Origin: Priestia koreensis
Lineage (GTDB): Bacteria > Bacillota > Bacilli > Bacillales > Bacillaceae_H
Direction of reading: 5' to 3'
Length of the DNA: 64,000 bases
Assembly: GCF_001274935.1 (NCBI RefSeq)
Contig: NZ_LILC01000013.1
Location: 1 to 64,000, forward strand
The notes under the pieces are model-generated. The model searched no databases. It was not told where the DNA came from and was given only the letters and a program-made list of their open reading frames with translations. Of this stretch, positions 32,563 to 40,604 are shown piece after piece. The position numbers were made by a program, and so were the translations under genes. Each line of letters begins with the position of its first letter. Positions within the stretch are counted from its first letter, which is position 1.

Positions 32563-34770
32563 TTAGACATAAAACACGGTCTCATTAACTTGAATGCGAA
32601 TACTTCGCGCTGGTGGTGTCTTGGAAAACGGCGCTTCCAAAATTTTGATCACGGCTTTTTCAATTTTGCCGGTAAACGGAAAGTGATGAGTCGGGTAATG
32701 TTTGCTGACAGGAGTGAGTCGGTCTTGCCCAACGTCCATTCCTTCTACGGAAATTGTAAACGGCAGCGTTCGCGGCATAAAAATTGTGCCGACCACATCG
32801 TCATTCACATATAGCTTGCCCCGTCCCTTCATGAGAAGCTCGCGGCGAAACTCAAACGAAACAACAGACGCACCGACAGGAACAGGTTTGCTGGATTTTA
32901 ACTGATAGACGGTTCCAACGTAATCGTATTCATAAAACACGTAGTTATCCTTTATATAGATCGTGTAGCCGCTTGAGAAGTTACCGTGTGCGAGAAGAAC
33001 CCCTTGATCTGCGCTTGTTGAACGGAAAATCGGAATCGTAATCGAGTATGAGGCTAGCGTAATTTTCGGTGCGGCAGCCGTTGGCAAATGAGCCATTCCT
33101 GGGTAAAAAGTAAACATTGTTCGCCCTTCTTGAAGCCCTTCATATCCTTTTCGATACGGGTGATCATCAAGCGGAAGTACGTCATATTTCTTCGCCTGCT
33201 CCCACCAAAGCGCAATCAGCTCCTGCAGTTTTTCAGGGTATTCTTTTGCGACATTGTATTTTTGCGAAAAATCATGCTCCACATGATAAAGCTCCCACTG
33301 ATCTTGGTCAAACGGTGTCCCGTCGGTGTGATACGTGACGGCCACCCATCCCTCCTGCCAAATGGCACGATGTCCGAGCATTTCAAAATACTGCACGTGT
33401 CGATTAGATGGAACGGTTGGTTTCGTGAACGTATTCCGCATGCTGACACCGTGAAATGGCATCTGTAGCACGCCGGCCACCATCGGAGGTGCTTGAATGC
33501 TTAGAAGATCCAAAACAGTTGGTGTAATGTCAATCGCATGGTAAAACTGTGAGCGGACTGTTCCTGGGTCAGAAATAGCCGGAGGACACTGAATAATAAG
33601 GGGCACGTGTGTCCCACCGTAGAACGTATCCTGCTTATAAAATTTAAACGGCGTGTTCGCTACCTGTGCCCACCCTTTTGGATAGTTCGCGCTACTGTAA
33701 GGTCCACCAATTTCATCGATATGTGGCAGCATTTCCGCAACGCTCTCTTCTATTCCGTTAAAGTACGCCGTATCATTGATGGAGCCGTTCCAATTCCCTT
33801 CTTGACTTCCTCCATTATCTGAAATGAGCACAATCATCGTATTCTCAAGTTGGTTGTGATCGTTCAAAAAAGTCAACAAGCGTCCAATTTGCTCATCCGT
33901 ATGAGTAAGAAATCCAGCGTACGTCTGCTGAAACTTCACAAACAGCTTCTTTTCATCGTCGGTCAGCGTATCCCACGCTTTAATACCAGGGTTACGATCG
34001 ACAAGCTCCGTGGTTGGTGGTACGATCCCAAGCTTTTGCTGACGCGCGAACCGCTCCTTACGTAGTTCATCCCATCCTTTATCATAGATTCCGTCATAAC
34101 AGTCAATGTATGGCTTTGGTACTTGATGTGGCTCATGCTGAGCGCCGAAAGCTAAATAAAGGAAAAATGGGCGATTCGGGGTAACGGACAAGTGATCGGT
34201 TAAAAAATGAATGGAATGATCGACAAGATCCTCTGATAAGTGGTAGTTTTCTTCTTTTGGCTTTTCAACGCGGTGATTATCATATACTAAGTCTGGTGAG
34301 TATTGATCAGTCATACCGAGTAAAAAGCCATAATAACGGTCAAAGCCCTTCGCAAGCGGCCAGTTATCAAATGGACCACTCGAAGCAGACTCATGACCTG
34401 GGACGAGATGCCATTTCCCGGCCATATACGTGGCATAACCATTCATTTGTAAGATTTGTGCAAGCGTAGCGGCAGAATCGGAGATTTTCCCCCGTTTATT
34501 TGGGTATTCTGGTCCCCAATCGATTTCCGTAATGACGCCAACTCCAACTGAATGACAGTTGCGGCCAGTTAGCAAACAAGCACGAGTCGGTGAACAAAGA
34601 GGTGTTACGGTGAAGTTATTGTAGCGAAGCCCATTAGATGCAAGCGAATCGATGTGTGGTGTTTTAATTTCTGATCCGTAGCACCCTAGCGCTGAATACC
34701 CTACGTCATCAAGTACGATGTAAATGACATTCATCTGTTTTTTCTCACGTGAATGAGTCATGATGCACAC
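32563..34770 (-). CDS. Cys-type arylsulfatase
   Basis: A 735-aa type I sulfatase that hydrolyses sulfate esters. The modification site is CSPTR (residues 59-63, CxPxR), with the following LLTGRN; D21-D22 in VLDDVGYSALGCYG provide calcium ligands, and GKWH (near residue 118) and later SDNGG complete the active site. No signal peptide is present, so it probably works in the cytoplasm. The last 180 residues form the C-terminal domain of the large arylsulfatases. GTG 34770 has AAGGA six bases upstream; ATG 34761 is possible. The next gene is its maturase. Confidence 0.88.
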   Translation of the reverse strand: MCIMTHSREKKQMNVIYIVLDDVGYSALGCYGSEIKTPHIDSLASNGLRYNNFTVTPLCSPTRACLLTGRNCHSVGVGVITEIDWGPEYPNKRGKISDSAATLAQILQMNGYATYMAGKWHLVPGHESASSGPFDNWPLAKGFDRYYGFLLGMTDQYSPDLVYDNHRVEKPKEENYHLSEDLVDHSIHFLTDHLSVTPNRPFFLYLAFGAQHEPHQVPKPYIDCYDGIYDKGWDELRKERFARQQKLGIVPPTTELVDRNPGIKAWDTLTDDEKKLFVKFQQTYAGFLTHTDEQIGRLLTFLNDHNQLENTMIVLISDNGGSQEGNWNGSINDTAYFNGIEESVAEMLPHIDEIGGPYSSANYPKGWAQVANTPFKFYKQDTFYGGTHVPLIIQCPPAISDPGTVRSQFYHAIDITPTVLDLLSIQAPPMVAGVLQMPFHGVSMRNTFTKPTVPSNRHVQYFEMLGHRAIWQEGWVAVTYHTDGTPFDQDQWELYHVEHDFSQKYNVAKEYPEKLQELIALWWEQAKKYDVLPLDDHPYRKGYEGLQEGRTMFTFYPGMAHLPTAAAPKITLASYSITIPIFRSTSADQGVLLAHGNFSSGYTIYIKDNYVFYEYDYVGTVYQLKSSKPVPVGASVVSFEFRRELLMKGRGKLYVNDDVVGTIFMPRTLPFTISVEGMDVGQDRLTPVSKHYPTHHFPFTGKIEKAVIKILEAPFSKTPPARSIRIQVNETVFYV

Positions 34771-34833
34771 CAGCTTTCCTTATATTCACAGTCGTTCATT
34801 ATAAGAAATATATTAGGAATTGAATCGAATTAT

Positions 34834-34870
34834 GAAGAGGCTTCCCCCTTTTACAAAGGAAAGCCTCTTC
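34834..34870. other. Hairpin between cold-shock and sulfatase genes
   Basis: GAAGAGGCTTCC (34834-34845) and GGAAAGCCTCTTC (34858-34870) form a stem with one bulge. Neither strand has a strong T-tract, so it may be a weak terminator or a structured leader of the sulfatase transcript. Confidence 0.4.
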
Positions 34871-34947
34871 ATTCTATTAATTAACCTACCGAATCATGAA
34901 TATCTCAGCTAATCAACGATCTTTATACTGAATTTCCATCACAAAAC

Positions 34948-34984
34948 AAAAAAAAGACTCCTATAAAGGAGTCTTTTTTGTTTT
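34948..34984 (-). terminator. Intrinsic terminator of the cold-shock gene
   Basis: AAAAGACTCC and GGAGTCTTTT form a 10-bp stem with a TATAAA loop and T-runs on both strands. Confidence 0.9.
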
Positions 34985-34985
34985 A

Positions 34986-35186
34986 TTATGCTTTGTTAAC
35001 GTTAGCAGCTTGTGCTCCGCGTTGACCTTGCTCGATGTCAAAAGTAACTTTTTGACCTTCTTCTAATGATTTGAAACCTTCACCTTGGATAGCGCTGAAA
35101 TGTACGAATACATCGTCTCCGCCTTCAACTTCGATGAAACCGAAACCTTTGTCTGCGTTAAACCATTTTACTGTACCTTGTGTCAT
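34986..35186 (-). CDS. Cold-shock protein (CspA/CspB family)
   Basis: A 66-aa single-domain RNA chaperone. The RNA-binding motifs KGFGFI (RNP1, residues 13-18) and VFVHF (RNP2, about 26-30) are intact, as is the [10 protein letters not shown] start. ATG 35186 has AGGAGGA upstream; the longer frame reads through the leader. The transcript has a leader of about 120 bases with an unusual palindrome, as is common for cold-shock mRNAs. Confidence 0.95.
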   Translation of the reverse strand: MTQGTVKWFNADKGFGFIEVEGGDDVFVHFSAIQGEGFKSLEEGQKVTFDIEQGQRGAQAANVNKA

Positions 35187-35252
35187 AATATTTCCTCCTG
35201 CTGTGGTATGATCCACAAATGTATTACCAATCTTGCCCAAACATACTATTTC

Positions 35253-35278
35253 AAGAAAAAACTAGCTAGTTTTTTCTT
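35253..35278 (-). promoter_or_regulatory. 26-bp perfect palindrome in the csp leader
   Basis: A perfect palindrome with centre CTAGCTAG and A6/T6-rich arms lies 67 bases before the csp start and inside the leader. On the minus strand it reads as a hairpin ending in a T-run, so it could act as a temperature- or factor-sensitive attenuator. This role is inferred. Confidence 0.45.
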
Positions 35279-35312
35279 TTCTCAATATACCGAACAAAAA
35301 TAAGTTAACTGT

Positions 35313-35341
35313 AGTGTAACATAGAGTAGAATTAATAGCAA
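35313..35341 (-). promoter_or_regulatory. Sigma-A promoter of the cold-shock gene
   Basis: TTGCTA (35336-35341) and TACACT (35313-35318) on the minus strand with a 17-base spacer. Confidence 0.6.
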
Positions 35342-35483
35342 CCAAATAAATATTTTTGTTTTTTTCTCTATTTATTTTACTTGTCTCATCAAACATTTAT
35401 ATCGATTTCTTCTACTTATTTAAATAATGAACGACCTTCTCACAAAAAGATAGACCCACCAGTCGTAGATGAGCCTGTCCCTC

Positions 35484-36845
35484 CTACCTTCTTTTTAAGT
35501 GAGTTGTTTTTTTTCCTCTACTCCAATAAATGACGAGCAGGATGATAAACCATACTGGCGTAAGTAAAAGAGCCAGACGCGTTTCATTTGAGAATAGCAT
35601 GATCACAAGAACACCGACAAAAAAGGTAAGCACCGCGTAGTTAATAAACGGTGTAAACGGAGCTTTAAACGTTGATTGTTGATGAAGCTTCGGACGCATT
35701 TTTTTATAGCGAATGTGACAGACAAGGATCACGCCCCACACCCAAATGAAACAAATGGCACTAATAGTCGTGACAATACTAAAGGCTTGATCAGGAATCA
35801 GTTTACTTAATAACGCTCCTATTGATAAAACAATCGTCGATACGAGCAGCGCATTGCTTGGTACGTGGTTTTTGTTTAATTTGCTAAACGATTTCGGGCC
35901 TTGATTATTTTTCCCTAAGTTGTACAGAATGCGACTTGTCGAGAACAAACCGCTATTGCAGGCTGAAGCCGCTGACGTTAGCACGACAAAGTTAATGATC
36001 CCTGCAGCAAGCGGAATACCCACGAGGCGGAACGTTTTAACAAACGGACTTTGACTCGCATCAAGACCTGTCCACGGATTAATGAATAGTAATACAACGA
36101 GTGAGCCGATGTAGAAAAACAAAATTCGAAGCGGAATTTTATTAATCGCAGACGGAATGTTTTTTTCGGGACTAGACGTTTCAGATGCGGACACGCCTAC
36201 TAGTTCGACCCCTACGTAAGCGAATACGACCATTTGAAAGGAAAGTAAAAAGCCTGACATTCCGTTTGGCATGAGCCCACCGTGTGACCAAAGATTTTGA
36301 AGCGTTACCTGACCTGAGCTCGTTTTAAAGCCCATGACAAGCAGAACAACCCCAAGCACGATCAGGGCAAGAATCGTAATGATTTTAATGAGTGCAAACC
36401 AAAATTCAAGCTCTCCAAACAGCTTTACCGTTAGGAGATTTAATCCTAATAACACGACTAATGCGATGAGAGCTGGAATCCACTGCGGGACATTAAACCA
36501 ATATTTTACGTACACTCCAATGGCGATCACGTCTGCCATAGCCGTCATAATCCAGCAAAACCAGTACGTCCATCCCGTAACGAACGAAGCCCATGGGCCT
36601 AGGTATTCTTCGGCAATATCAGTTAAAGACTGATAGCCGGTTTTTGATAACAGAAGCTCTCCAAGCGCTCGCATAACGAAAAAAAGCGCGATGCCAACGA
36701 TTAAATACGCAAAGATGATCGAGGGACCTGCCGTTTGAATCGCCTTACCTGACCCTAAAAACAAGCCGGTTCCAATGGTACCACCGATGGCTATAAGCTG
36801 AACGTGGCGATTGGATAGCTCCCTCTTTAATTCTTGTTGTGCCAA
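35484..36845 (-). CDS. Amino-acid permease, probable glycine/D-alanine/D-serine transporter
   Basis: A 453-aa proton symporter of the APC amino-acid transporter family with 12 predicted helices. The N-terminal block LSNRHVQLIAIGGTIGTGLF (residues 10-29) is characteristic of the CycA/GabP group. The start is TTG 36845 with TAGGAGGAAAT upstream. A glycine riboswitch followed by a terminator lies in its leader, which directly ties the gene to glycine and supports a glycine/D-alanine/D-serine specificity. The exact substrate range is inferred. Confidence 0.85.
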   Translation of the reverse strand: MAQQELKRELSNRHVQLIAIGGTIGTGLFLGSGKAIQTAGPSIIFAYLIVGIALFFVMRALGELLLSKTGYQSLTDIAEEYLGPWASFVTGWTYWFCWIMTAMADVIAIGVYVKYWFNVPQWIPALIALVVLLGLNLLTVKLFGELEFWFALIKIITILALIVLGVVLLVMGFKTSSGQVTLQNLWSHGGLMPNGMSGFLLSFQMVVFAYVGVELVGVSASETSSPEKNIPSAINKIPLRILFFYIGSLVVLLFINPWTGLDASQSPFVKTFRLVGIPLAAGIINFVVLTSAASACNSGLFSTSRILYNLGKNNQGPKSFSKLNKNHVPSNALLVSTIVLSIGALLSKLIPDQAFSIVTTISAICFIWVWGVILVCHIRYKKMRPKLHQQSTFKAPFTPFINYAVLTFFVGVLVIMLFSNETRLALLLTPVWFIILLVIYWSRGKKTTHLKRR

Positions 36846-36911
36846 AATTATTTCCTCCTACTACTGCTTAAATTTCCGAATGTGAAATGATGAGCAAAAA
36901 ATGGAGATGAA

Positions 36912-36945
36912 TAAAAAAAGCGAGATTGGAATGGTCCAATCTCGC
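36912..36945 (-). terminator. Riboswitch expression-platform terminator
   Basis: GCGAGATTGGA and TCCAATCTCGC form an 11-bp perfect stem with a four-base loop and, on the minus strand, a TTTTTTT tail. It sits between the glycine aptamer and the permease start, so it can stop transcription before the gene. Confidence 0.85.
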
Positions 36946-37014
36946 GGGCATTAAGAATAACAAATAAAGTTTGTCGTGCTGCTTTTATAAGTACAACAAA
37001 TAAATATTCGATAC

Positions 37015-37113
37015 CTTTCTGTCCTTTTGCCTGAGATAATGAACCCTTCGGCGCCGCAAAACAATGCGGTCTCTCCAGAAGCTGCTCCTGCTATAGGATG
37101 ATCCATAGCAATC
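37015..37113 (-). ncRNA. Glycine riboswitch, single aptamer
   Basis: On the minus strand the aptamer core reads CTGGAGAGACCG, a variable stem GCATTG/GCGG region, GCGCCGAAGG, then CTCAGGCAAAAGGACAGA: the conserved parts of the gcvT/glycine class. Only one full aptamer is seen. A hairpin just upstream (GCTATGGATCATCCTATAGC, about 37089-37111) may take the place of the second aptamer, as known for single-aptamer forms. With the terminator at 36912-36945 it should control the permease; for a transporter an OFF response is likely, but this is inferred. Confidence 0.9.
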
Positions 37114-37172
37114 ATAGCCTTCTAACTATACATTTTTTTGTAAAACGTTTTTTGATGTTCGGATAGTTTGTT

Positions 37173-37201
37173 ATTCTAATAGTAACAGATAATTTTGTCA
37201 A
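37173..37201 (-). promoter_or_regulatory. Sigma-A promoter of the riboswitch transcript
   Basis: A consensus TTGACA (37196-37201) and TAGAAT (37173-37178) on the minus strand with a 17-base spacer, placing the transcript start just before the riboswitch. Confidence 0.85.
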
Positions 37202-37250
37202 TAAGCATGCTTTTGCCATTATCTAATTTCCTAGAAAGAAGGGATGAAAC

Positions 37251-38183
37251 ATCGACACGCTAAAAAAAATAGGAAAGCACCTGCTCGGGTTTGTTGCATT
37301 TATTGTACTTAGCTCGCTAAGCACAGACCAAGCTACTGAATTATATGATATATATAAACACCAAAAGGATGAAAAGACAACGGTGGTTGTTCAAGAAAAA
37401 GTGGTGTTCCGTGATTTATTTAACAAGAATACGTATTTTGCGGTACTAAAGGCTGGAGCGGAAGAAAAGTTAACGTTCGACGGTAATGCAGATGGGCTAA
37501 CAGAAGTGCCGAAAGATCAATTTCAGGGATTAAAAAAAGGAGAGGAAATAACGGGAAACAAAACGGTTTCCATATTTAGCGATGAAGATGCAAAAAGTTT
37601 GATCTATGAACACCTTATTTTTCTCGGTATTTTTCTCGTCTACCCCCTGTTTTACGTGTTTTATCAGCTGCTTCGTATTCCAGCCTTTAATGAGTGGGCG
37701 ACAAAGCATGATCGGTGGGTGCTGAGAATTTTCGCCACGATTGGGATTGCGATCGCATCCGTACTATTTGCCATTGGGTATGTATCGCTTGGGAAATCAC
37801 TCTTTCACACAATTAGTGCCCATAGTGGAGATCAGCAAGCAGCGGAAGCGACCATTGTTGATCGTTATGAGGACGTCGGCAGAAGAAAATATGAAATCGA
37901 CTACTATTACTTGGCGCTTTCCTTTACAGATGAAAATGGTGCTCCTGTCTATCTCACCAAAGAAGTAACGCCTAACATCTATCGCAGTCATCAAGACCAT
38001 GTTACGGTACATTATCCGAAAGGCTCTCCTTACAGCATTCACATCAAAGACAACTTCAGCATTTCAAACTTGTTTTTTTACATTAGAAAGCTCGAAATTT
38101 ATGGAATTATGGTGATGATCACACTTCTTTTGCTGATTTTCGGTGGCATTCGACTAAAAAAAAGATTTGCAGCTTCTGCTTGA
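37251..38183 (+). CDS. DUF3592-like membrane protein, apparent ATC start
   Basis: A membrane protein with an N-terminal helix (LLGFVAFIVLSSL), a soluble loop, two central helices (about residues 122-190), a second loop with EATIVDRYEDVGRRKYEIDY and YRSHQDHVTVHYPKGSPYSI, and a C-terminal helix. The loop plus flanking helices resemble DUF3592 proteins. Canonical starts begin only at GTG 37383, but the frame is open upstream and encodes the first helix; AAGAAGGGATG precedes ATC 37251, giving DTLKKIGKHLLG as the start (310 aa). An ATG at 37244 is in another frame and could connect only by a one-base shift in an A8 run. Function unknown. Confidence 0.55.
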   Translation: MDTLKKIGKHLLGFVAFIVLSSLSTDQATELYDIYKHQKDEKTTVVVQEKVVFRDLFNKNTYFAVLKAGAEEKLTFDGNADGLTEVPKDQFQGLKKGEEITGNKTVSIFSDEDAKSLIYEHLIFLGIFLVYPLFYVFYQLLRIPAFNEWATKHDRWVLRIFATIGIAIASVLFAIGYVSLGKSLFHTISAHSGDQQAAEATIVDRYEDVGRRKYEIDYYYLALSFTDENGAPVYLTKEVTPNIYRSHQDHVTVHYPKGSPYSIHIKDNFSISNLFFYIRKLEIYGIMVMITLLLLIFGGIRLKKRFAASA

Positions 38184-38188
38184 ATGAT

Positions 38189-38214
38189 CGTAAAAAGGAA
38201 AAATCCTTTTTACC
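38189..38214 (+). terminator. Intrinsic terminator
   Basis: GTAAAAAGGA and TCCTTTTTAC form a 10-bp stem directly after the DUF3592-like gene. Confidence 0.7.
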
Positions 38215-38368
38215 ACACCTATCAGTTGTGCTTTTTCCCAATAAGGACTACTATGTAAGATGGTGCTAATTTATGTAAAGCAGGCTCTTATGATTATAGT
38301 GGTCTGAAACAATCCTTTTACCTAATAAATACATAGAGAATGACATCTAGAGAGGGGGATTTTTCTGG

Positions 38369-39184
38369 ATGGGAAATTGGATGTTGAACATTAGCTTAAC
38401 GTTTGGATTAATGATTATTTTATTAATCGATTATAAAAAAGATCAAACTGAGATGGAGTGGCGAAAATTCCTTCCAATGGGAATTGGGCTAATCGTCATT
38501 TTAGGGATTTGTTTTCTAAATGGTTCGGCATTTTGGGATTGGGTTTTGCAGTCCTTTTTAAATAACTCGCATATTTGGAATTTAAATGCGCTCTTTAATT
38601 CGATTCCGTTCAATGACGGAGCGATTTTCCGATTGTATCAGCCAGAAGCTCTTACTATTTTTATGAGATGGATCTACCACTACGGCTTTGTCTTAAGCTG
38701 GGCAGCAGCGGTTACACGCAGCTTCTTCACAAAAAATGTAGGGAAAATGGTGCGCTATACGCTATCAAGTCACCTGCTTCAGTTGCCGATCATCACACCC
38801 TTTTACGTTATGTTTTTATTGCAGGAAGTTTGGTACGTGAAGGGTCATCCAGATGGCATGGCCAGAGGACTGACGGGTAATGATCTGTTAACAACGGTGC
38901 AAAACTGCTTCCCAAGCATGCATACGTCTGTTTCGTTTGCGATCTTGCTTCTTGCCCTTCGTGAAAAGGGTCCCATTTTTAAATGGACGATGGTGTCTTA
39001 CTGTACGCTCGTCATCTTCTCCACCCTTTACCTTGAAATTCACTGGATTATTGACATGCTAGGTGGCTTATTGCTCGGTTACGGAACGGTCAAACTCGTT
39101 GACTGGATTTTCGTTCTTTACGCCAAACGCAAGCATTCACGTTCAAATGTTAAGACAAAAGCAGTATTGAGTGAAAGATCATAG
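38369..39184 (+). CDS. PAP2-superfamily membrane phosphatase
   Basis: A 271-aa integral membrane protein with about six to seven helices and the PAP2 phosphatase motifs: FPSMHTS (about residues 187-193) with the active-site histidine and YLEIHWIIDMLGG (about 217-229) with the second histidine and aspartate. It resembles the AUR1/IPC-synthase-like branch. It would act on lipid phosphates at the membrane; the substrate is unknown. GAGGGGG lies about 12 bases before the ATG. Confidence 0.75.
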   Translation: MGNWMLNISLTFGLMIILLIDYKKDQTEMEWRKFLPMGIGLIVILGICFLNGSAFWDWVLQSFLNNSHIWNLNALFNSIPFNDGAIFRLYQPEALTIFMRWIYHYGFVLSWAAAVTRSFFTKNVGKMVRYTLSSHLLQLPIITPFYVMFLLQEVWYVKGHPDGMARGLTGNDLLTTVQNCFPSMHTSVSFAILLLALREKGPIFKWTMVSYCTLVIFSTLYLEIHWIIDMLGGLLLGYGTVKLVDWIFVLYAKRKHSRSNVKTKAVLSERS

Positions 39185-39206
39185 GGTGATTCCTATGATC
39201 TTTTTT
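39174..39206 (+). terminator. Intrinsic terminator of the PAP2 gene
   Basis: AAAGATCATAGG and CCTATGATCTTT form a 12-bp stem with a six-base loop, followed by TTTT; the stem overlaps the last codons. Confidence 0.85.
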
Positions 39207-39740
39207 AACATTTGTTGTTTGGGTAATGTTAATTATTCCTTTATTTAAGAACAGTTTTGTTTGTAGAGACGCTTTAAATACCTCCTCATCCGCAGTATTA
39301 TTTTCTGTTCATTACCCTTACATTCTAAAATATCTAGTTGTGTTGATGCCATTTCTTAAAACCACTTTTTAAAATTTTTCTGGTCGCCGGAAAATTCATC
39401 ACAATCTCTATACAGCATGTAAAACCTTTGAGACGTATTTTTTCACCGACGTCTTAAGAAGTGCTGCTAGTGTTAGGGAATCCTCAAATGATGAAGCTGA
39501 ATAAGGTGAGGAGAAGCGTAGAAAAACAATTTAGTACTTCAAATGCTTCTTGTCTGAGGTAAGTTACTAATTGTAGGGCGTAAGCTTTGCAGTTCAACTT
39601 TAGATAATTTTTTTGAGAATAAAGATAACCTTCTAATGATTTCTAAAACGAACATGTTGATGCGTTCTACCCCACATTAACTTATAGATTAGAATTCCTG
39701 AACTTAGAACTTCTGCACGCATTCTCCCTTCTCTACAGCT
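39207..39740. other. 534-bp gap with no recognisable gene
   Basis: AT-rich and apparently non-coding. The only frame of note is a 29-codon minus-strand one (39722-39633) beginning MRAEVLSSGILIYKL, vaguely like the first strand of a Nudix protein, with a poorly spaced GGGAG. I see no repeats or structured RNA here. Confidence 0.4.
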
Positions 39741-40604
39741 TTAATGAACAGGTAGTTTATCTGGGTTCATTGTTATATACATTTCCACTATTTTTTCATT
39801 ACTAATATAAAAACTAAGGATACTTTGAATCTTCCCATTCATGTATATCACAATTGCTGGTTGGTAATTTACATTTTTTACTTCGAAATAAAAGTCCTCA
39901 GGCGCCTTTTTTATAATTCCATATAATAGAGATGTTACATTAGAGAAGGATACAATTGGGCGTATAGCAGCTGTAACTTTTCCACCGCCATCAGAAAATA
40001 GCGTGACATCTTCTGATACAAGCTCTAATAAGACATCGATCTTTTGCGTTTGAAATGCTTCTATAAAGCGATTAATGATTAACGTATTTTCCTCGTAGTT
40101 TAGGCTTTCACCTTCTACACTCGATATTTTTTGCTTCGCCCTACTAAAAATTTTCCTGCAGTTTTCTTCTTTCTTTTCAACTATGCTAGCAATCTCTGAG
40201 TATGGGAAATTAAATACCTCTCTTAAAAGCAGAATCGCTCGTTCATCTGCTTTTAAATGCTCCATCATTCGTAAGTAAGCAATACTTAAACCCTCTTTTT
40301 GTATCAGCGTTTCAGATGGATCGAAGGTCTGTAATTTTTCTAGCAGTAAAGGCTCAGGATTCCATTGTCCCACATATTGTTCTCTCCTGTACGGTGCAGA
40401 CTTTAATACATCGAGACAAAGGTTTGTCATGATTTTACACAAATAGGCTTTCTTAACCCTTATATGTTCTTCCTTTACTTGGTACGCTTTTAGAAACGTT
40501 TCTTGGGCAATATCTTCTGCTTCTACTACTGAACCTAACATCCGATAACCTATTGAAAACAACAATGGTTTAAAAAGTTCATATTCTTCTTTTGTAATTT
40601 GCAC
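39741..40604 (-). CDS. ECF41-type RNA polymerase sigma factor
   Basis: A 287-aa extracytoplasmic-function sigma factor with a C-terminal SnoaL-like extension, the defining feature of group ECF41 (SigJ-like). Sigma domain 2 holds GYRMLGSVVEAEDIAQETFL (about residues 18-37) and domain 4 follows at about 105-160. The group's signature motifs are present: NPEPL in the linker, DGGGK (about 205) in the extension and NPDKL at the C-terminus. The extension replaces a separate anti-sigma factor. The GTG start (40604) has GGAGGAGG upstream inside the preceding oxidoreductase gene; the genes overlap by 26 bases. Confidence 0.88.
   Translation of the reverse strand: MQITKEEYELFKPLLFSIGYRMLGSVVEAEDIAQETFLKAYQVKEEHIRVKKAYLCKIMTNLCLDVLKSAPYRREQYVGQWNPEPLLLEKLQTFDPSETLIQKEGLSIAYLRMMEHLKADERAILLLREVFNFPYSEIASIVEKKEENCRKIFSRAKQKISSVEGESLNYEENTLIINRFIEAFQTQKIDVLLELVSEDVTLFSDGGGKVTAAIRPIVSFSNVTSLLYGIIKKAPEDFYFEVKNVNYQPAIVIYMNGKIQSILSFYISNEKIVEMYITMNPDKLPVH

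Noticed and set aside
39633..39722. 29-codon minus-strand frame starting MRAEVLSSGILIYKL
   Set aside because: Slight resemblance to a Nudix N-terminus only; too short and with poor RBS spacing to call.
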